This document shows, in pieces, positions 36,427 through 44,608 of a DNA stretch of 64,000 nucleotides. The stretch is from Pseudomonadaceae bacterium (GTDB taxonomy: Bacteria > Pseudomonadota > Gammaproteobacteria > Pseudomonadales > Pseudomonadaceae): assembly GCA_030602315.1 (NCBI GenBank), contig JAUVZY010000006.1, positions 55,961-119,960 of the forward strand. Reading direction: 5' to 3'. A program made the translations under genes and the position numbers. Below the pieces are notes generated by a model. It made no database searches, was not told the DNA's origin, and was given only the letters and a program-made list of their open reading frames with translations. The number at the start of each line of letters is the position of its first letter. Positions within the stretch are counted from its first letter, which is position 1.

Positions 36427-37185
36427 CTAGGACGGGCGCGCCGGGCGGTACAGGTGCGCGGTGCCGGTGTGGTAGAGCGCCGAATCGGCAAAATCGTCGG
36501 CGGTCAGCACCCGGCCGACCAGAATCAGCGCGGTGCGGCGAAAGCCCTTGCCGCTCACCTTTGCCTGGATATCGGCCAGGGTCCCGCAGACCCAGTCCTG
36601 ATCGGGCCAGCTGGCCCGGTGCACCACGGCGATCGGGCAGTCGGCACCGTAGTGCGGCAGCAACTCCGCCACGATTCGCGCCAGGTGCTGCACGCCCAGA
36701 TGGATCGCCATGGTCGCCCGGTGGCGGGCAAGCTCATGCAGCTCCTCGCCCGGCGGCATCTCCGACTTGGTGGCGTAGCGCGTCAGAATCAGCGTCTGCG
36801 ATACCTGCGGCAGCGTCAGCTCGGTTTCCAGCAGCGCGGCGCAGGCGGCGGTGGCGGTAACGCCGGGCACGATCTCGAAGGCGATGCCCAGGCGCCGCAG
36901 ATGGCGGATCTGTTCGCCGATGGCACCGTACAGCGACGGGTCGCCGGAGTGCACGCGGGCCACATCCAGGCCCTTTTCATGGGCCTGGCGGATCAGCGCA
37001 ACGATTGCCTCGAGGTCCAATTCGGCGGTATTGACCACCTGTTCGGCGCAGTGGCCGTCGAGCACCGCGCTGGGCACCAGCGACCCGGCATAGAGGATCA
37101 CCGGGCAGCTGCGAATCAGGCGCTGGCCCTTGACCGTGATCAGTTCGGGGTCGCCGGGACCGGCGCCGATGAAGTAGACCGTCAT
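36427..37185 (-). CDS. cobM: Precorrin-4 C11-methyltransferase CobM
   Basis: 252 residues from ATG 37185 (GGAG five bases upstream; ATGA overlap with the cobE stop). CobM adds the C11 methyl group from S-adenosylmethionine during corrin ring synthesis. Family features: [18 protein letters not shown] at the N-terminus, ILYAGSLVP, RVHSGDPSLYGAIGEQ, and VPGVTATAACAALLETELT. It is the leftmost B12 gene here, transcribed away from cobW together with cobE. Confidence 0.94.
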   Translation of the reverse strand: MTVYFIGAGPGDPELITVKGQRLIRSCPVILYAGSLVPSAVLDGHCAEQVVNTAELDLEAIVALIRQAHEKGLDVARVHSGDPSLYGAIGEQIRHLRRLGIAFEIVPGVTATAACAALLETELTLPQVSQTLILTRYATKSEMPPGEELHELARHRATMAIHLGVQHLARIVAELLPHYGADCPIAVVHRASWPDQDWVCGTLADIQAKVSGKGFRRTALILVGRVLTADDFADSALYHTGTAHLYRPARPS

Positions 37186-37625
37186 GCAGACTCCATGGGT
37201 TGGGAAAACGGGGCGCAGGCCAGGGCGCAGGTGGCATTGTCCGAACGCAGCTTGCTGCACAGCAGGCGGGCGGGCTGACCGCTGGCCGCAGCGGCCTGCG
37301 CCAGGGCGCTGGCCTCGGCGACGCCGGCGCTGCCGCTCACCTGCCTGCTCAGGGCCGAATGCGCGCTGAGCGCAGCGTCCTGATCGGCCAGCTGGCTGGC
37401 CGGCAGCCATCTGATCGGCAGTTGCAGACGCTCGGCCAGCTGCAGCAGCCCGGGTTCGTTTGTCTTGTGCGCGCTGCTGGCCAGCCAGTCCAGCGCGCTC
37501 ACCGACAGGCCGTGCAGCGCCAGTGCCTGCAATAGCAGGCGTTCGAGCTCCTCGGCGCTGCAGCCCTTGCGGCAGCCGAGGCCGGCGACGAGCAGCGAGG
37601 TCGTGGGTGGGGTCGAAAGCGGCAA
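37182..37625 (-). CDS. cobE: CobE / CbiG C-terminal-type cobalamin biosynthesis protein
   Basis: About 147 residues. LLVAGLGCRKGCSAEELERLL and LDWLASSAHKTNEPGLLQLAERLQLP match the CobE/CbiG C-terminal fold; the end carries the usual Cys-Ser-Lys segment LLCSKLRSDNATCALA. CobE is needed in the aerobic pathway although its exact reaction is not settled. The start is uncertain: no ATG or well-placed GTG exists, and I chose TTG 37625 because AGGAG lies 12 bases upstream. The frame stays open to 37961, but that part is antisense to the cobW riboswitch. The stop overlaps the cobM start. Confidence 0.75.
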   Translation of the reverse strand: MPLSTPPTTSLLVAGLGCRKGCSAEELERLLLQALALHGLSVSALDWLASSAHKTNEPGLLQLAERLQLPIRWLPASQLADQDAALSAHSALSRQVSGSAGVAEASALAQAAAASGQPARLLCSKLRSDNATCALACAPFSQPMESA

Positions 37626-37736
37626 GGTGGCTGCGGTCTCCTGGCGTCGAGCGCGCAGATTCAACTGCGCAAATCGGCTGCGATGATCGGGGCGGGCAAG
37701 GACACCATGCACACCGGCGCCGGTCAACCGCGGCAA

Positions 37737-37765
37737 TTGACCTTGCCCTGGGCTCTGCGTAGCCT
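37737..37765 (+). promoter_or_regulatory. Sigma-70 promoter of the cobW transcript
   Basis: TTGACC (37737-37742), 17 bases, TAGCCT (37760-37765). The predicted transcription start near 37772 coincides with the first conserved base of the cobalamin riboswitch. Confidence 0.5.
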
Positions 37766-37771
37766 TCACCG

Positions 37772-37955
37772 ACCGAGGTGCTCTGGTATTGCCGGAGCTA
37801 AGAGGGAACACGGACGCGCCGTGGCTGCCCCCGCAACTGTAGACGACTCGATTCTTCGGTGTGCCTGCCGGCACACGGCCACTGCGCTCGCGCGGGAAGG
37901 TGAAGGATATCGGCGGCCAGGCGCCGCCCGGTCGTGAGCCAGGAGACCTGCCTCG
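37772..37955 (+). ncRNA. Cobalamin riboswitch upstream of cobW
   Basis: Conserved elements in order: CCGAGGTGCT, AGAGGGAACACGG, the B12-box core GCTGCCCCCGCAACTGTA (37824-37841), GGGAAGGTGA, and GCCAGGAGACCTGCC at the 3' end. About 105 bases separate it from the cobW start. When adenosylcobalamin binds it should reduce expression of cobW-cobN-chlD-cobF. Confidence 0.93.
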
Positions 37956-38061
37956 CCACACTTGATCGATCGGGCGGGGTGTCCCGGTGGTGCTCGCTCG
38001 GCGTTGACGCCGACGGTGTCGCCTGCCTGCCGGTTACCACTATCTGTCATGCAGGGGCTCG

Positions 38062-39126
38062 ATGAAAACGCTCGCCAAACTTCCCGTCACCATCGTCACC
38101 GGCTTTCTCGGTGCTGGCAAAACCACCTTGCTGCGCCACATGCTGGCCAATGCCGAAGGCCGGCGCATCGCGGTGATCGTCAATGAATTCGGCGAACTGG
38201 GCATCGACGGCGAAATCCTCAAGCAATGCGCCATCGGTTGCAGCGAAGAAGAAGCCAGCGGCCGGGTGTTCGAGCTGGCCAACGGTTGCCTGTGCTGCAC
38301 CGTGCAGGAGGAATTCTTCCCGGTGATGCGTGAGCTGGTGGCACGGCGCGGCGAGCTGGACCACATCCTCATCGAAACCTCTGGCCTGGCGCTGCCCAAG
38401 CCGCTGGTGCAGGCGTTCAACTGGCCGGAAATCCGCAACGCCTGCACGGTGGATGCGGTGATCACGGTGGTGGACAGCCCGGCGGTTGCCGCCGGCACCT
38501 TCGCCGCCTTCCCCGAACAGGTCGATGCGCAGCGCAAGCAGGATCCGAACCTGGACCACGAGTCGCCACTGCACGAGCTGTTCGCCGACCAGCTGGCCAG
38601 CGCCGATCTGGTGGTGCTGAACAAGGCCGATCTGCTGCCGGCCGAGCGCCTGGCGGCGGTGCGCGCCGAAGTCGCCGAGGAGCTGCCCGAGGCGGTGAAG
38701 ATCATCGAGGCGCGCGGTGGCGAGCTGCCGCTGAACGTGCTGCTGGGCCTGGCGCGCGAGGCCGAGCTGCACATCGACGGGCGCAAGACCCACCATGACC
38801 ACGATGAGCATGACGACGACCACGACCATGACCACGACGCCTTCGAAGCGTTTGCCCTCGAGCTGCCCGAGGTGAGCGAAGCGGCGTTGCTGCACGCGTT
38901 GCAAGCGGCCGTGGCCCGGCACGGCATCCTGCGCGTCAAGGGCTTTGCCGCTGTGCCCGGCAAACCGATGCGACTGCTGCTGCAGGGCGTCGGCCAGCGC
39001 TTCGACAAGCACTTCGACCGCCCCTGGCGGGCCGACGAGGCGCGCCTCAGCCGGCTGGTGATCATCGGCCAGGCACTCGATCAGGCCGCGATCGCCGCCG
39101 AGCTAAACGCCGCGCTGGCGGGCTGA
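38062..39126 (+). CDS. cobW: CobW, G3E-family GTPase metallochaperone
   Basis: 354 residues. Walker A GFLGAGKTT (residues 14-22), the metal-binding GCLCC at 75-79, and LVVLNKADLL as the guanine-specificity motif. A His/Asp-rich loop (HHDHDEHDDDHDHDHD) lies near residue 236, followed by the CobW C-terminal domain with ILRVKGF. CobW is thought to deliver cobalt to the aerobic cobaltochelatase, which fits cobN lying 6 bases downstream. It heads a riboswitch-controlled operon. Confidence 0.94.
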   Translation: MKTLAKLPVTIVTGFLGAGKTTLLRHMLANAEGRRIAVIVNEFGELGIDGEILKQCAIGCSEEEASGRVFELANGCLCCTVQEEFFPVMRELVARRGELDHILIETSGLALPKPLVQAFNWPEIRNACTVDAVITVVDSPAVAAGTFAAFPEQVDAQRKQDPNLDHESPLHELFADQLASADLVVLNKADLLPAERLAAVRAEVAEELPEAVKIIEARGGELPLNVLLGLAREAELHIDGRKTHHDHDEHDDDHDHDHDAFEAFALELPEVSEAALLHALQAAVARHGILRVKGFAAVPGKPMRLLLQGVGQRFDKHFDRPWRADEARLSRLVIIGQALDQAAIAAELNAALAG

Positions 39127-39132
39127 TCGAGC

Positions 39133-42100
39133 GTGCACCTGCTGCGCACCCAGCCGGGCCAGCAACTGCCGGCCGACAGCATCGCCGATCTGGGTCAGAC
39201 GCCGGCCGAGCTGGTGGTGCTGTGCACCGGCGACTCGCACCTGACCCTGCTCGCCGAGGTCGCCCGCCAGTTGCCGGAGGACTACCCGAGCCTGCGTCTG
39301 GCCAGCCCCGCGCAGCTGAGCAACAACGCCTCCATCGACTTCTACGTCGAGCAGGTGCTGCAGCACGCCAAGGTCATCGTCATCTCGGTGCACGGCGGGG
39401 TGAGCTACTGGCGCTACGGTATCGAGCGCCTGGTGGAGCTGGGCGCGCGCGGTGCGCGGGTCATCATGGTGCCCGGCGATGACACGCCCGACCCGGAGCT
39501 GACCAGCCTTGGCAACGTCGATGCGGCCGATAGCCAGCGGCTCTGGCAGTTCCTGCGCCAGGGCGGGCGGGACAACGCGCGGCAGTTCTTCCACTGCATC
39601 GCCAGCCGCTGGCTGCAGCGCGACTATGCCTGGCGCGAGCCACAGGCCCTGGCACGGGTCGCGCTCTACCATCCGCAGCGCAGCGAGGCAACGCTGGCGG
39701 ACTGGCAGACCGGCTGGCGCCAGGCGGCGCCTGTCGTGGCGCTGCTGTTCTATCGCACCCAGGTGCAGGCGGCGAACACCGCGTTCATCGACACCTTCTG
39801 CGAACGTCTGCAGGCCCAAGGGCTCAATCCGCTGCCCATCGCGGTGGCCAGCCTGAAGGAGCCGGCGTGTCTGGCCCAGGTCGAGCAGTGGCTGGACGAC
39901 AGCGCCGCGGCGCTGATCATCAACACCACCGGGTTTGCCCTGTCCAGCCCGGAGGCGCCCAACCTGCGGCCGTTTCGCCGGGACATCCCGGTGCTGCAGG
40001 CGATCTGCGCGCTGGACAACCACCGCCAGTGGCAGGCCAATGCCCAGGGCCTGGGTTCGCGCGATCTGGCCATGCACATCGTGTTGCCGGAGCTGGACGG
40101 CCGGCTGATCACCCGGCCGATCAGTTTCAAGGGGCTGGCCTGGCGCAGCGAGCGCAGCCAGAGCGATGTGATCTGCTACCGCCCGCACCTGCCGGGCATG
40201 GACCACGTCGCGCAACTGGCGGCGCGCTGGGCACGCCTGGCCAGGCTCGCCAACGCCGACAAGCGCGTGGCACTGGTGCTGGCCAACTACCCGACCCGTG
40301 ACGGACGCATCGGCAACGGTGTCGGGCTGGACACGCCGGCCGCCGCGCTGAACATCCTGCGGGCGATGCAGGGCCAGGGCTATGCGCTGGCCGAGTTGCC
40401 ACCCAGCGGCACCGCGCTGATCGAAAAGCTGCTCGGCGGGGTGACCAACGACGCCGATGGCCGCGATCTGCGGCCCTGCGGCCAGAGCCTGGCGCTGGAG
40501 GAGTACCGCGCCTTCTTCGCCCGCCTGCCCGAAGCCGCCCAGCAGGCAGTGTGCGAGCGCTGGGGCGCGCCGGAGCAGGACCCGATGTTCCGCCTGGGCC
40601 GGCTGATGATCGCCGGACTGCGCCTGGGCCAGACCTTCGTCGGCATCCAGCCGGCGCGCGGCTATCAGCTCGATCCGAGCGCGGTGTACCACGACCCGGA
40701 CCTGGTGCCGCCGCACGGCTATATCGCCTTCTATGCCTGGCTGCGCACGGCCTATGGTGCCGATGCCGTGATCCACGTCGGCAAGCACGGCAACCTCGAG
40801 TGGCTGCCGGGCAAGAGCGTCGGGCTCTCCGAGCAGTGCTGGCCGGATATGGTGCTCGGCCCGCTGCCCAACATCTATCCGTTCATCGTCAACGATCCGG
40901 GCGAGGGCGCCCAGGCCAAGCGGCGCACCCAGGCGGTGATCATCGACCACCTGATGCCGCCGCTGACCCGCGCCGAAAGCTATGGGCCGCTGCGCGACAT
41001 CGAGCGGCTGGCCGACGAATACTACGAGGCCAGCCAGCTGGACCTGCGCCGCGCCGAGCAGTTGCGCGGCGAGATCCTGCAGCAGGTGCGCGCCGCCCAG
41101 CTCGACCGCGAACTCGGCCTGCAATTGAGCGAGGACCCCAACAGCTGGCTGCCGCAACTCGATGCCTATCTGTGCGACCTCAAGGAGTCGCAGATCCGCG
41201 ACGGCCTGCACGTGTTCGGCGAGTCGCCCGAAGGCGCGTTGCGCCGGGATACGCTGCTGGCACTGGTGCGGATTCCGCGAGGCGACGGCACCGGCGCCAA
41301 TGCCAGCCTGCTGCGTGCGCTGGCCGAGGATCTGGCCCTGGGTTTCGATCCACTGGACGGCGACATGGGCGCGCCCTGGCACGGGCCGCGCCCGGCGCTG
41401 CTGCAAGCCTGCGACGACAGCGTCTGGCGCAGCGTCGGCGATACCCGCGAGCGTCTCGAACTGCTGGCCCTGCGGCTGATCGACAGCCCAGCGGCAAGCG
41501 CCGTGGGGCCAGCCAGCGAGCAGGTGCTGGCCGGGCTGCGCGAGCGGATCGCTCCGGCGCTCGATGCCTGCGGCCCCAGCGAAATGGCCGGCCTGCTGGC
41601 CGCGCTGCAGGGGCGTTTCGTGCCGGCCGGGCCGAGCGGGGCGCCCAGCCGCGGGCGTCTGGACGTGCTGCCGACTGGGCGCAATTTCTTTAGCGTCGAC
41701 GTGCGCAACCTGCCGACGCCGACCGCCTGGCGCATCGGCGTGGAGGCCACCGAGCGGCTGCTCGAACGCCACCTGCAGGACCACGGCGACCACCTACGCC
41801 AGCTCGGCCTGTCGATGTGGGGCACCGCGACCATGCGCACCGGCGGCGACGACATGGCCCAGGCGCTGGCGCTGCTTGGCGTGCGACCGATCTGGCAGCC
41901 CGGCAGCGGGCGCCTGGAGCGCTTCGAGGTCATCGCGCTGGAAGAGCTGGGCCGGCCCCGGGTGGATGTCACCCTGCGCGTGTCGGGCTTCTTTCGGGAT
42001 GCCTTCAGCAACCTGATCCGCCTGTTCGACGAAGCGGTGCAGGCGGTCGCCGACCTCGACGAGCCGGAAGACCTCAACCCGCTGTCCGCGCGCGTCTGGC

Positions 42101-42867
42101 TCGATGCCTTGCGCCTGGAGGACGAGGGGCTGGACGAGCGCGAAGCCCGCCGCCAGGCCGGTTGGCGCATCTTCGGCTCGAAGCCCGGCGCCTACGGCAC
42201 CGGCGTGCAGAACGCGATCGAAGAACGCCTCTGGCACAGCCGCGCGGACCTGGCCGAGGTGTACCTGAACTGGAGCGGCTACGCCTACGGCAACAACGCC
42301 GAAGGCGCACCGGCCCGGCAGCGCCTGAGCGAGCGCCTGCAGGACGTGCAGGCGGTACTGCACAACCAGGACAACCGCGAGCACGATCTGCTCGACTCCA
42401 ACGATTACTACCAGTTTCAGGGCGGCATGCTGGCGGCGGCCGAAACCCTGCGCGCCGGCAGCGTGGCGAGCTATCACGGCGACAACAGCCAGGCCGATCG
42501 CCCGCGTGTGCGCAGCCTGAAGGAAGAGCTGGGGCGGGTGGTGCGGGCGCGGGCCGCCAACCCCAAATGGATCGCCGGGGTCAAACGCCACGGCTACAAG
42601 GGCGCCTTCGAGCTGGCCGCCACGGTGGACTACCTGTTCGCCTTCGATGCCACCACCGAGCTGATCGATGACCATCAGTACGCCCTGCTGGCCGACGCCT
42701 ACGTGCTCGATGGCGACACCCGGCAGTTTCTGCAGCAGCACAATCCCGCGGCGCTGCGCGATATCCTCGAGCGCCTGCTCGAGGCCCAGCAGCGCGGCCT
42801 GTGGCAGGAGCCGGGCGACTACCGGCAGGCGCTCGAAGACCTGCTACTGGACAGCGAAGAGCAATGA
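39133..42867 (+). CDS. cobN: Cobaltochelatase large subunit CobN
   Basis: 1244 residues, GTG start at 39133. CobN is the porphyrin-type large subunit that inserts Co2+ into hydrogenobyrinic acid a,c-diamide, powered by an AAA+ complex. Recognisable segments: VVISVHGGVSYWRYGIERL, VALVLANYPTRDGRIGNGVGLDTP, DAVIHVGKHGNLEWLPGKSVGLS, ARIWLDALR-like region RVWLDALRLEDEG, YAYGNNAEG and VKRHGYKGAFELAATVDYLFAFDATT near the end, all CobN/ChlH family signatures. The ribosome site is weak, and coupling to cobW 6 bases upstream is likely. The stop overlaps the start of the ChlI/ChlD gene (ATGA). No cobS or cobT gene is present, so the ChlI/ChlD proteins are the likely partners. Confidence 0.95.
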   Translation: MHLLRTQPGQQLPADSIADLGQTPAELVVLCTGDSHLTLLAEVARQLPEDYPSLRLASPAQLSNNASIDFYVEQVLQHAKVIVISVHGGVSYWRYGIERLVELGARGARVIMVPGDDTPDPELTSLGNVDAADSQRLWQFLRQGGRDNARQFFHCIASRWLQRDYAWREPQALARVALYHPQRSEATLADWQTGWRQAAPVVALLFYRTQVQAANTAFIDTFCERLQAQGLNPLPIAVASLKEPACLAQVEQWLDDSAAALIINTTGFALSSPEAPNLRPFRRDIPVLQAICALDNHRQWQANAQGLGSRDLAMHIVLPELDGRLITRPISFKGLAWRSERSQSDVICYRPHLPGMDHVAQLAARWARLARLANADKRVALVLANYPTRDGRIGNGVGLDTPAAALNILRAMQGQGYALAELPPSGTALIEKLLGGVTNDADGRDLRPCGQSLALEEYRAFFARLPEAAQQAVCERWGAPEQDPMFRLGRLMIAGLRLGQTFVGIQPARGYQLDPSAVYHDPDLVPPHGYIAFYAWLRTAYGADAVIHVGKHGNLEWLPGKSVGLSEQCWPDMVLGPLPNIYPFIVNDPGEGAQAKRRTQAVIIDHLMPPLTRAESYGPLRDIERLADEYYEASQLDLRRAEQLRGEILQQVRAAQLDRELGLQLSEDPNSWLPQLDAYLCDLKESQIRDGLHVFGESPEGALRRDTLLALVRIPRGDGTGANASLLRALAEDLALGFDPLDGDMGAPWHGPRPALLQACDDSVWRSVGDTRERLELLALRLIDSPAASAVGPASEQVLAGLRERIAPALDACGPSEMAGLLAALQGRFVPAGPSGAPSRGRLDVLPTGRNFFSVDVRNLPTPTAWRIGVEATERLLERHLQDHGDHLRQLGLSMWGTATMRTGGDDMAQALALLGVRPIWQPGSGRLERFEVIALEELGRPRVDVTLRVSGFFRDAFSNLIRLFDEAVQAVADLDEPEDLNPLSARVWLDALRLEDEGLDEREARRQAGWRIFGSKPGAYGTGVQNAIEERLWHSRADLAEVYLNWSGYAYGNNAEGAPARQRLSERLQDVQAVLHNQDNREHDLLDSNDYYQFQGGMLAAAETLRAGSVASYHGDNSQADRPRVRSLKEELGRVVRARAANPKWIAGVKRHGYKGAFELAATVDYLFAFDATTELIDDHQYALLADAYVLDGDTRQFLQQHNPAALRDILERLLEAQQRGLWQEPGDYRQALEDLLLDSEEQ

Positions 42868-43904
42868 AACCTCTGAATCAACAGGCGGACGGCCGCATGA
42901 GCGATGCACATTTCCCGTTGGCGGCCGTGGTGGCCGCCGACGAACTCAAGCTTGCCCTTTGCCTGGCGGCGATCGACCCGGCGATCGGCGGGGTGCTGAT
43001 CGAAGGGCCGCGCGGGATGGCCAAGTCCACCCTGGCGCGCGGGCTGGCCGATCTGCTGCAAAGCGGCCGCTTCGTCACCTTGCCGCTGGGCGCCAGCGAG
43101 GAGCGCATCGTCGGCACGCTGGATCTGGACGCGGCGCTGGGCGAGGGCCGCGCGGCGTTTTCCCCCGGTCTGCTGGCGCAGGCCGATGGCGGCGTGCTCT
43201 ACGTCGATGAGGTCAATCTGTTGCCCGATCACCTGGTCGACCTGCTGCTCGATGCCGCCGCCAGCGGCGTCAACCATGTCGAGCGCGACGGGATCTCCCA
43301 CCGGCATGCCGCGCGCTTCGTGCTGATCGGCACCATGAACAGCGAAGAAGGCGAGCTGCGTCCGCAACTGCTGGACCGCTTCGGCCTCAACCTGGCGCTG
43401 CAGGCGCCGCCGCAACCGGCCCAGCGCGCCGAGATCGTCCGCCGCCGGCTGAGTTTCGATGCCGATCCGCAGGCATTCCTGCAGGCCTGGGATGCCCAGC
43501 AGCAGGCGCTGCGCGAGCGTTGCCAGCGCGCGCGTGCCCGGTTGGCGCATATCCCGCTGGATGACCGGGCGCTGGAAGAGATCAGCCAGCGCTGCTTCGC
43601 CGCCGGCGTCGACGGCATGCGCGCCGATATCGTCTGGCTGCGTGCCGCCCGCGCCCATGCCGCCTGGCGCGACGGGCAGGGCATCGCTGCCGAGGATATC
43701 GAGGCGGTGGCCGAGTTCGTCCTGCGCCATCGTCGCCGCCAGCCGCCGCCGCCAGCCGCGCAGTCGCCATCGAGCGCTGCCGCCGATCAGCCCCCGCGGC
43801 CCGACGCGCCCGCGCAAGGTGCCGGCGACTGGGGCCAGTTGCCGCCGATGGCGCAGGCTACCGGCGCTCGGCGCGAGCCACCGCGCTGGCCAAAAAAGCC
43901 CTGA
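42864..43904 (+). CDS. chlD: ChlI-like AAA+ ATPase; zero-frame (short) product of a chlD gene
   Basis: 346 residues. AAA+ motor of the cobaltochelatase: Walker A GPRGMAKST, Walker B LYVDEVNLLPDHLVD, sensor region LIGTMNSEEGELRPQLLDRF. The last ~60 residues are Pro/Ala-rich (RQPPPPAAQSPSSAAADQPP ... DWGQLPPMAQ) and look like the linker that joins the AAA+ and VWA domains in ChlD rather than a natural ChlI end. The ATG at 42864 overlaps the cobN stop; an ATG at 42897 is an alternative. The last sense codons are CCA AAA AAG CCC, then TGA, forming a slippery site. Normal termination would give the small (I-type) subunit. Confidence 0.92.
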   Translation: MKPLNQQADGRMSDAHFPLAAVVAADELKLALCLAAIDPAIGGVLIEGPRGMAKSTLARGLADLLQSGRFVTLPLGASEERIVGTLDLDAALGEGRAAFSPGLLAQADGGVLYVDEVNLLPDHLVDLLLDAAASGVNHVERDGISHRHAARFVLIGTMNSEEGELRPQLLDRFGLNLALQAPPQPAQRAEIVRRRLSFDADPQAFLQAWDAQQQALRERCQRARARLAHIPLDDRALEEISQRCFAAGVDGMRADIVWLRAARAHAAWRDGQGIAAEDIEAVAEFVLRHRRRQPPPPAAQSPSSAAADQPPRPDAPAQGAGDWGQLPPMAQATGARREPPRWPKKP

Positions 43905-43940
43905 GCATCCGTCCCCGCCGTGCCCAGGGGGCGGATGCTC
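43892..43940 (+). promoter_or_regulatory. Programmed -1 ribosomal frameshift signal (slippery heptamer plus hairpin)
   Basis: Slippery A_AAA_AAG at 43892-43898 is in phase with the upstream frame (CCA AAA AAG). After a four-base spacer, GAGCATCCG (43903-43911) pairs perfectly with CGGATGCTC (43932-43940), and the stem extends by one U-G pair and CCCC/GGGG to 14 bp with a 10-base loop. A -1 slip bypasses TGA 43902-43904 and continues in the VWA frame. All elements are seen directly; function is inferred. Confidence 0.85.
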
Positions 43941-44608
43941 GAGCTGCACCCGGGCGCCTGAACGAAGGCCGCCAGGGCGCCCGGCGCCGTGGCGCGCTGG
44001 TGGTCGACTGGAGCGCTACCCTGCTTGCTGGTCGCCCACGGCGGCGCGAGGAGCTGGTGTTGCGCGCCCGCAGCCGCAAATCCGCGGAGCTCTGGCTGGT
44101 CGTGGTCGATGCCTCGGCCTCCACCCGTCGGCACGGCGCGCTGAGCAAGGCCAAGGGGCTGTTGGCCGAGCTGTTCGAGCAGGCCCGGCGCCAGCGCGTG
44201 CGCCTGGCCCTGCTGCATGCCACCGGCGCCAGCGCCAGCTGGCTGTGGGCCGGACACAAGGTGTCCCAGGCCCAGCAACGCTGGCTCGCCGAACTCGGTG
44301 CCGGTGGCGGCACGCCGCTGCTCGATGCGCTACAGCAGGCGGCCGACTGGCTGGCCCGGCGCCAGCGCCGCCAGCCCGCCGAACAGCAGCGCCTGCTGGT
44401 GCTCACCGATGGCCGCCTGAGCAGCGCGCCGGCGCTGGCGGCAAGCCTGTGCCCGGCGCTGCTGGTGGACATCGAGAGCGCGCCGATCCGCCTCGGCCGT
44501 GCGCGCGCGCTGGCCAGCCAGCTGGGCGCGCAGTACTGCCACATCGACAACCTGGCGATGCTCCAGGAGCATCCCCTAGGGCAACCGCATGGAGACCCAC
44601 TAGCGTGA
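43898..44608 (+). CDS. chlD: VWA domain of ChlD-like chelatase subunit, reached by -1 frameshift
   Basis: The -1 frame is open from before the slippery site to TGA 44606-44608, adding 236 residues to the AAA+ part (581 in total). It begins ALSIRPRRAQGADARAAPG, then GARRRGALVVDWSATLLAG, a conserved linker segment, and a von Willebrand A domain with a complete MIDAS: VVVDASAST (DxSxS), GGGTPL (Thr) and VLTDGR (Asp). The only standard start codon is GTG 44000, which lies inside the conserved linker and lacks a ribosome site, so independent translation looks unlikely. A CTG overlapping the upstream stop (43901) is a poor alternative. Product: D-type subunit of the cobaltochelatase motor. Confidence 0.82.
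   Translation, partial: ALSIRPRRAQGADARAAPGRLNEGRQGARRRGALVVDWSATLLAGRPRRREELVLRARSRKSAELWLVVVDASASTRRHGALSKAKGLLAELFEQARRQRVRLALLHATGASASWLWAGHKVSQAQQRWLAELGAGGGTPLLDALQQAADWLARRQRRQPAEQQRLLVLTDGRLSSAPALAASLCPALLVDIESAPIRLGRARALASQLGAQYCHIDNLAMLQEHPLGQPHGDPLA

Noticed and set aside
39103..41793. 896-codon open frame opposite cobN
   Set aside because: Antisense shadow of a clear CobN; no ribosome site and no recognisable domain.
44000..44608. Independent VWA gene starting at GTG 44000
   Set aside because: No ribosome site, and conserved linker sequence extends upstream in frame to the slippery site; a -1 frameshift explains the locus better. It remains the fallback model.
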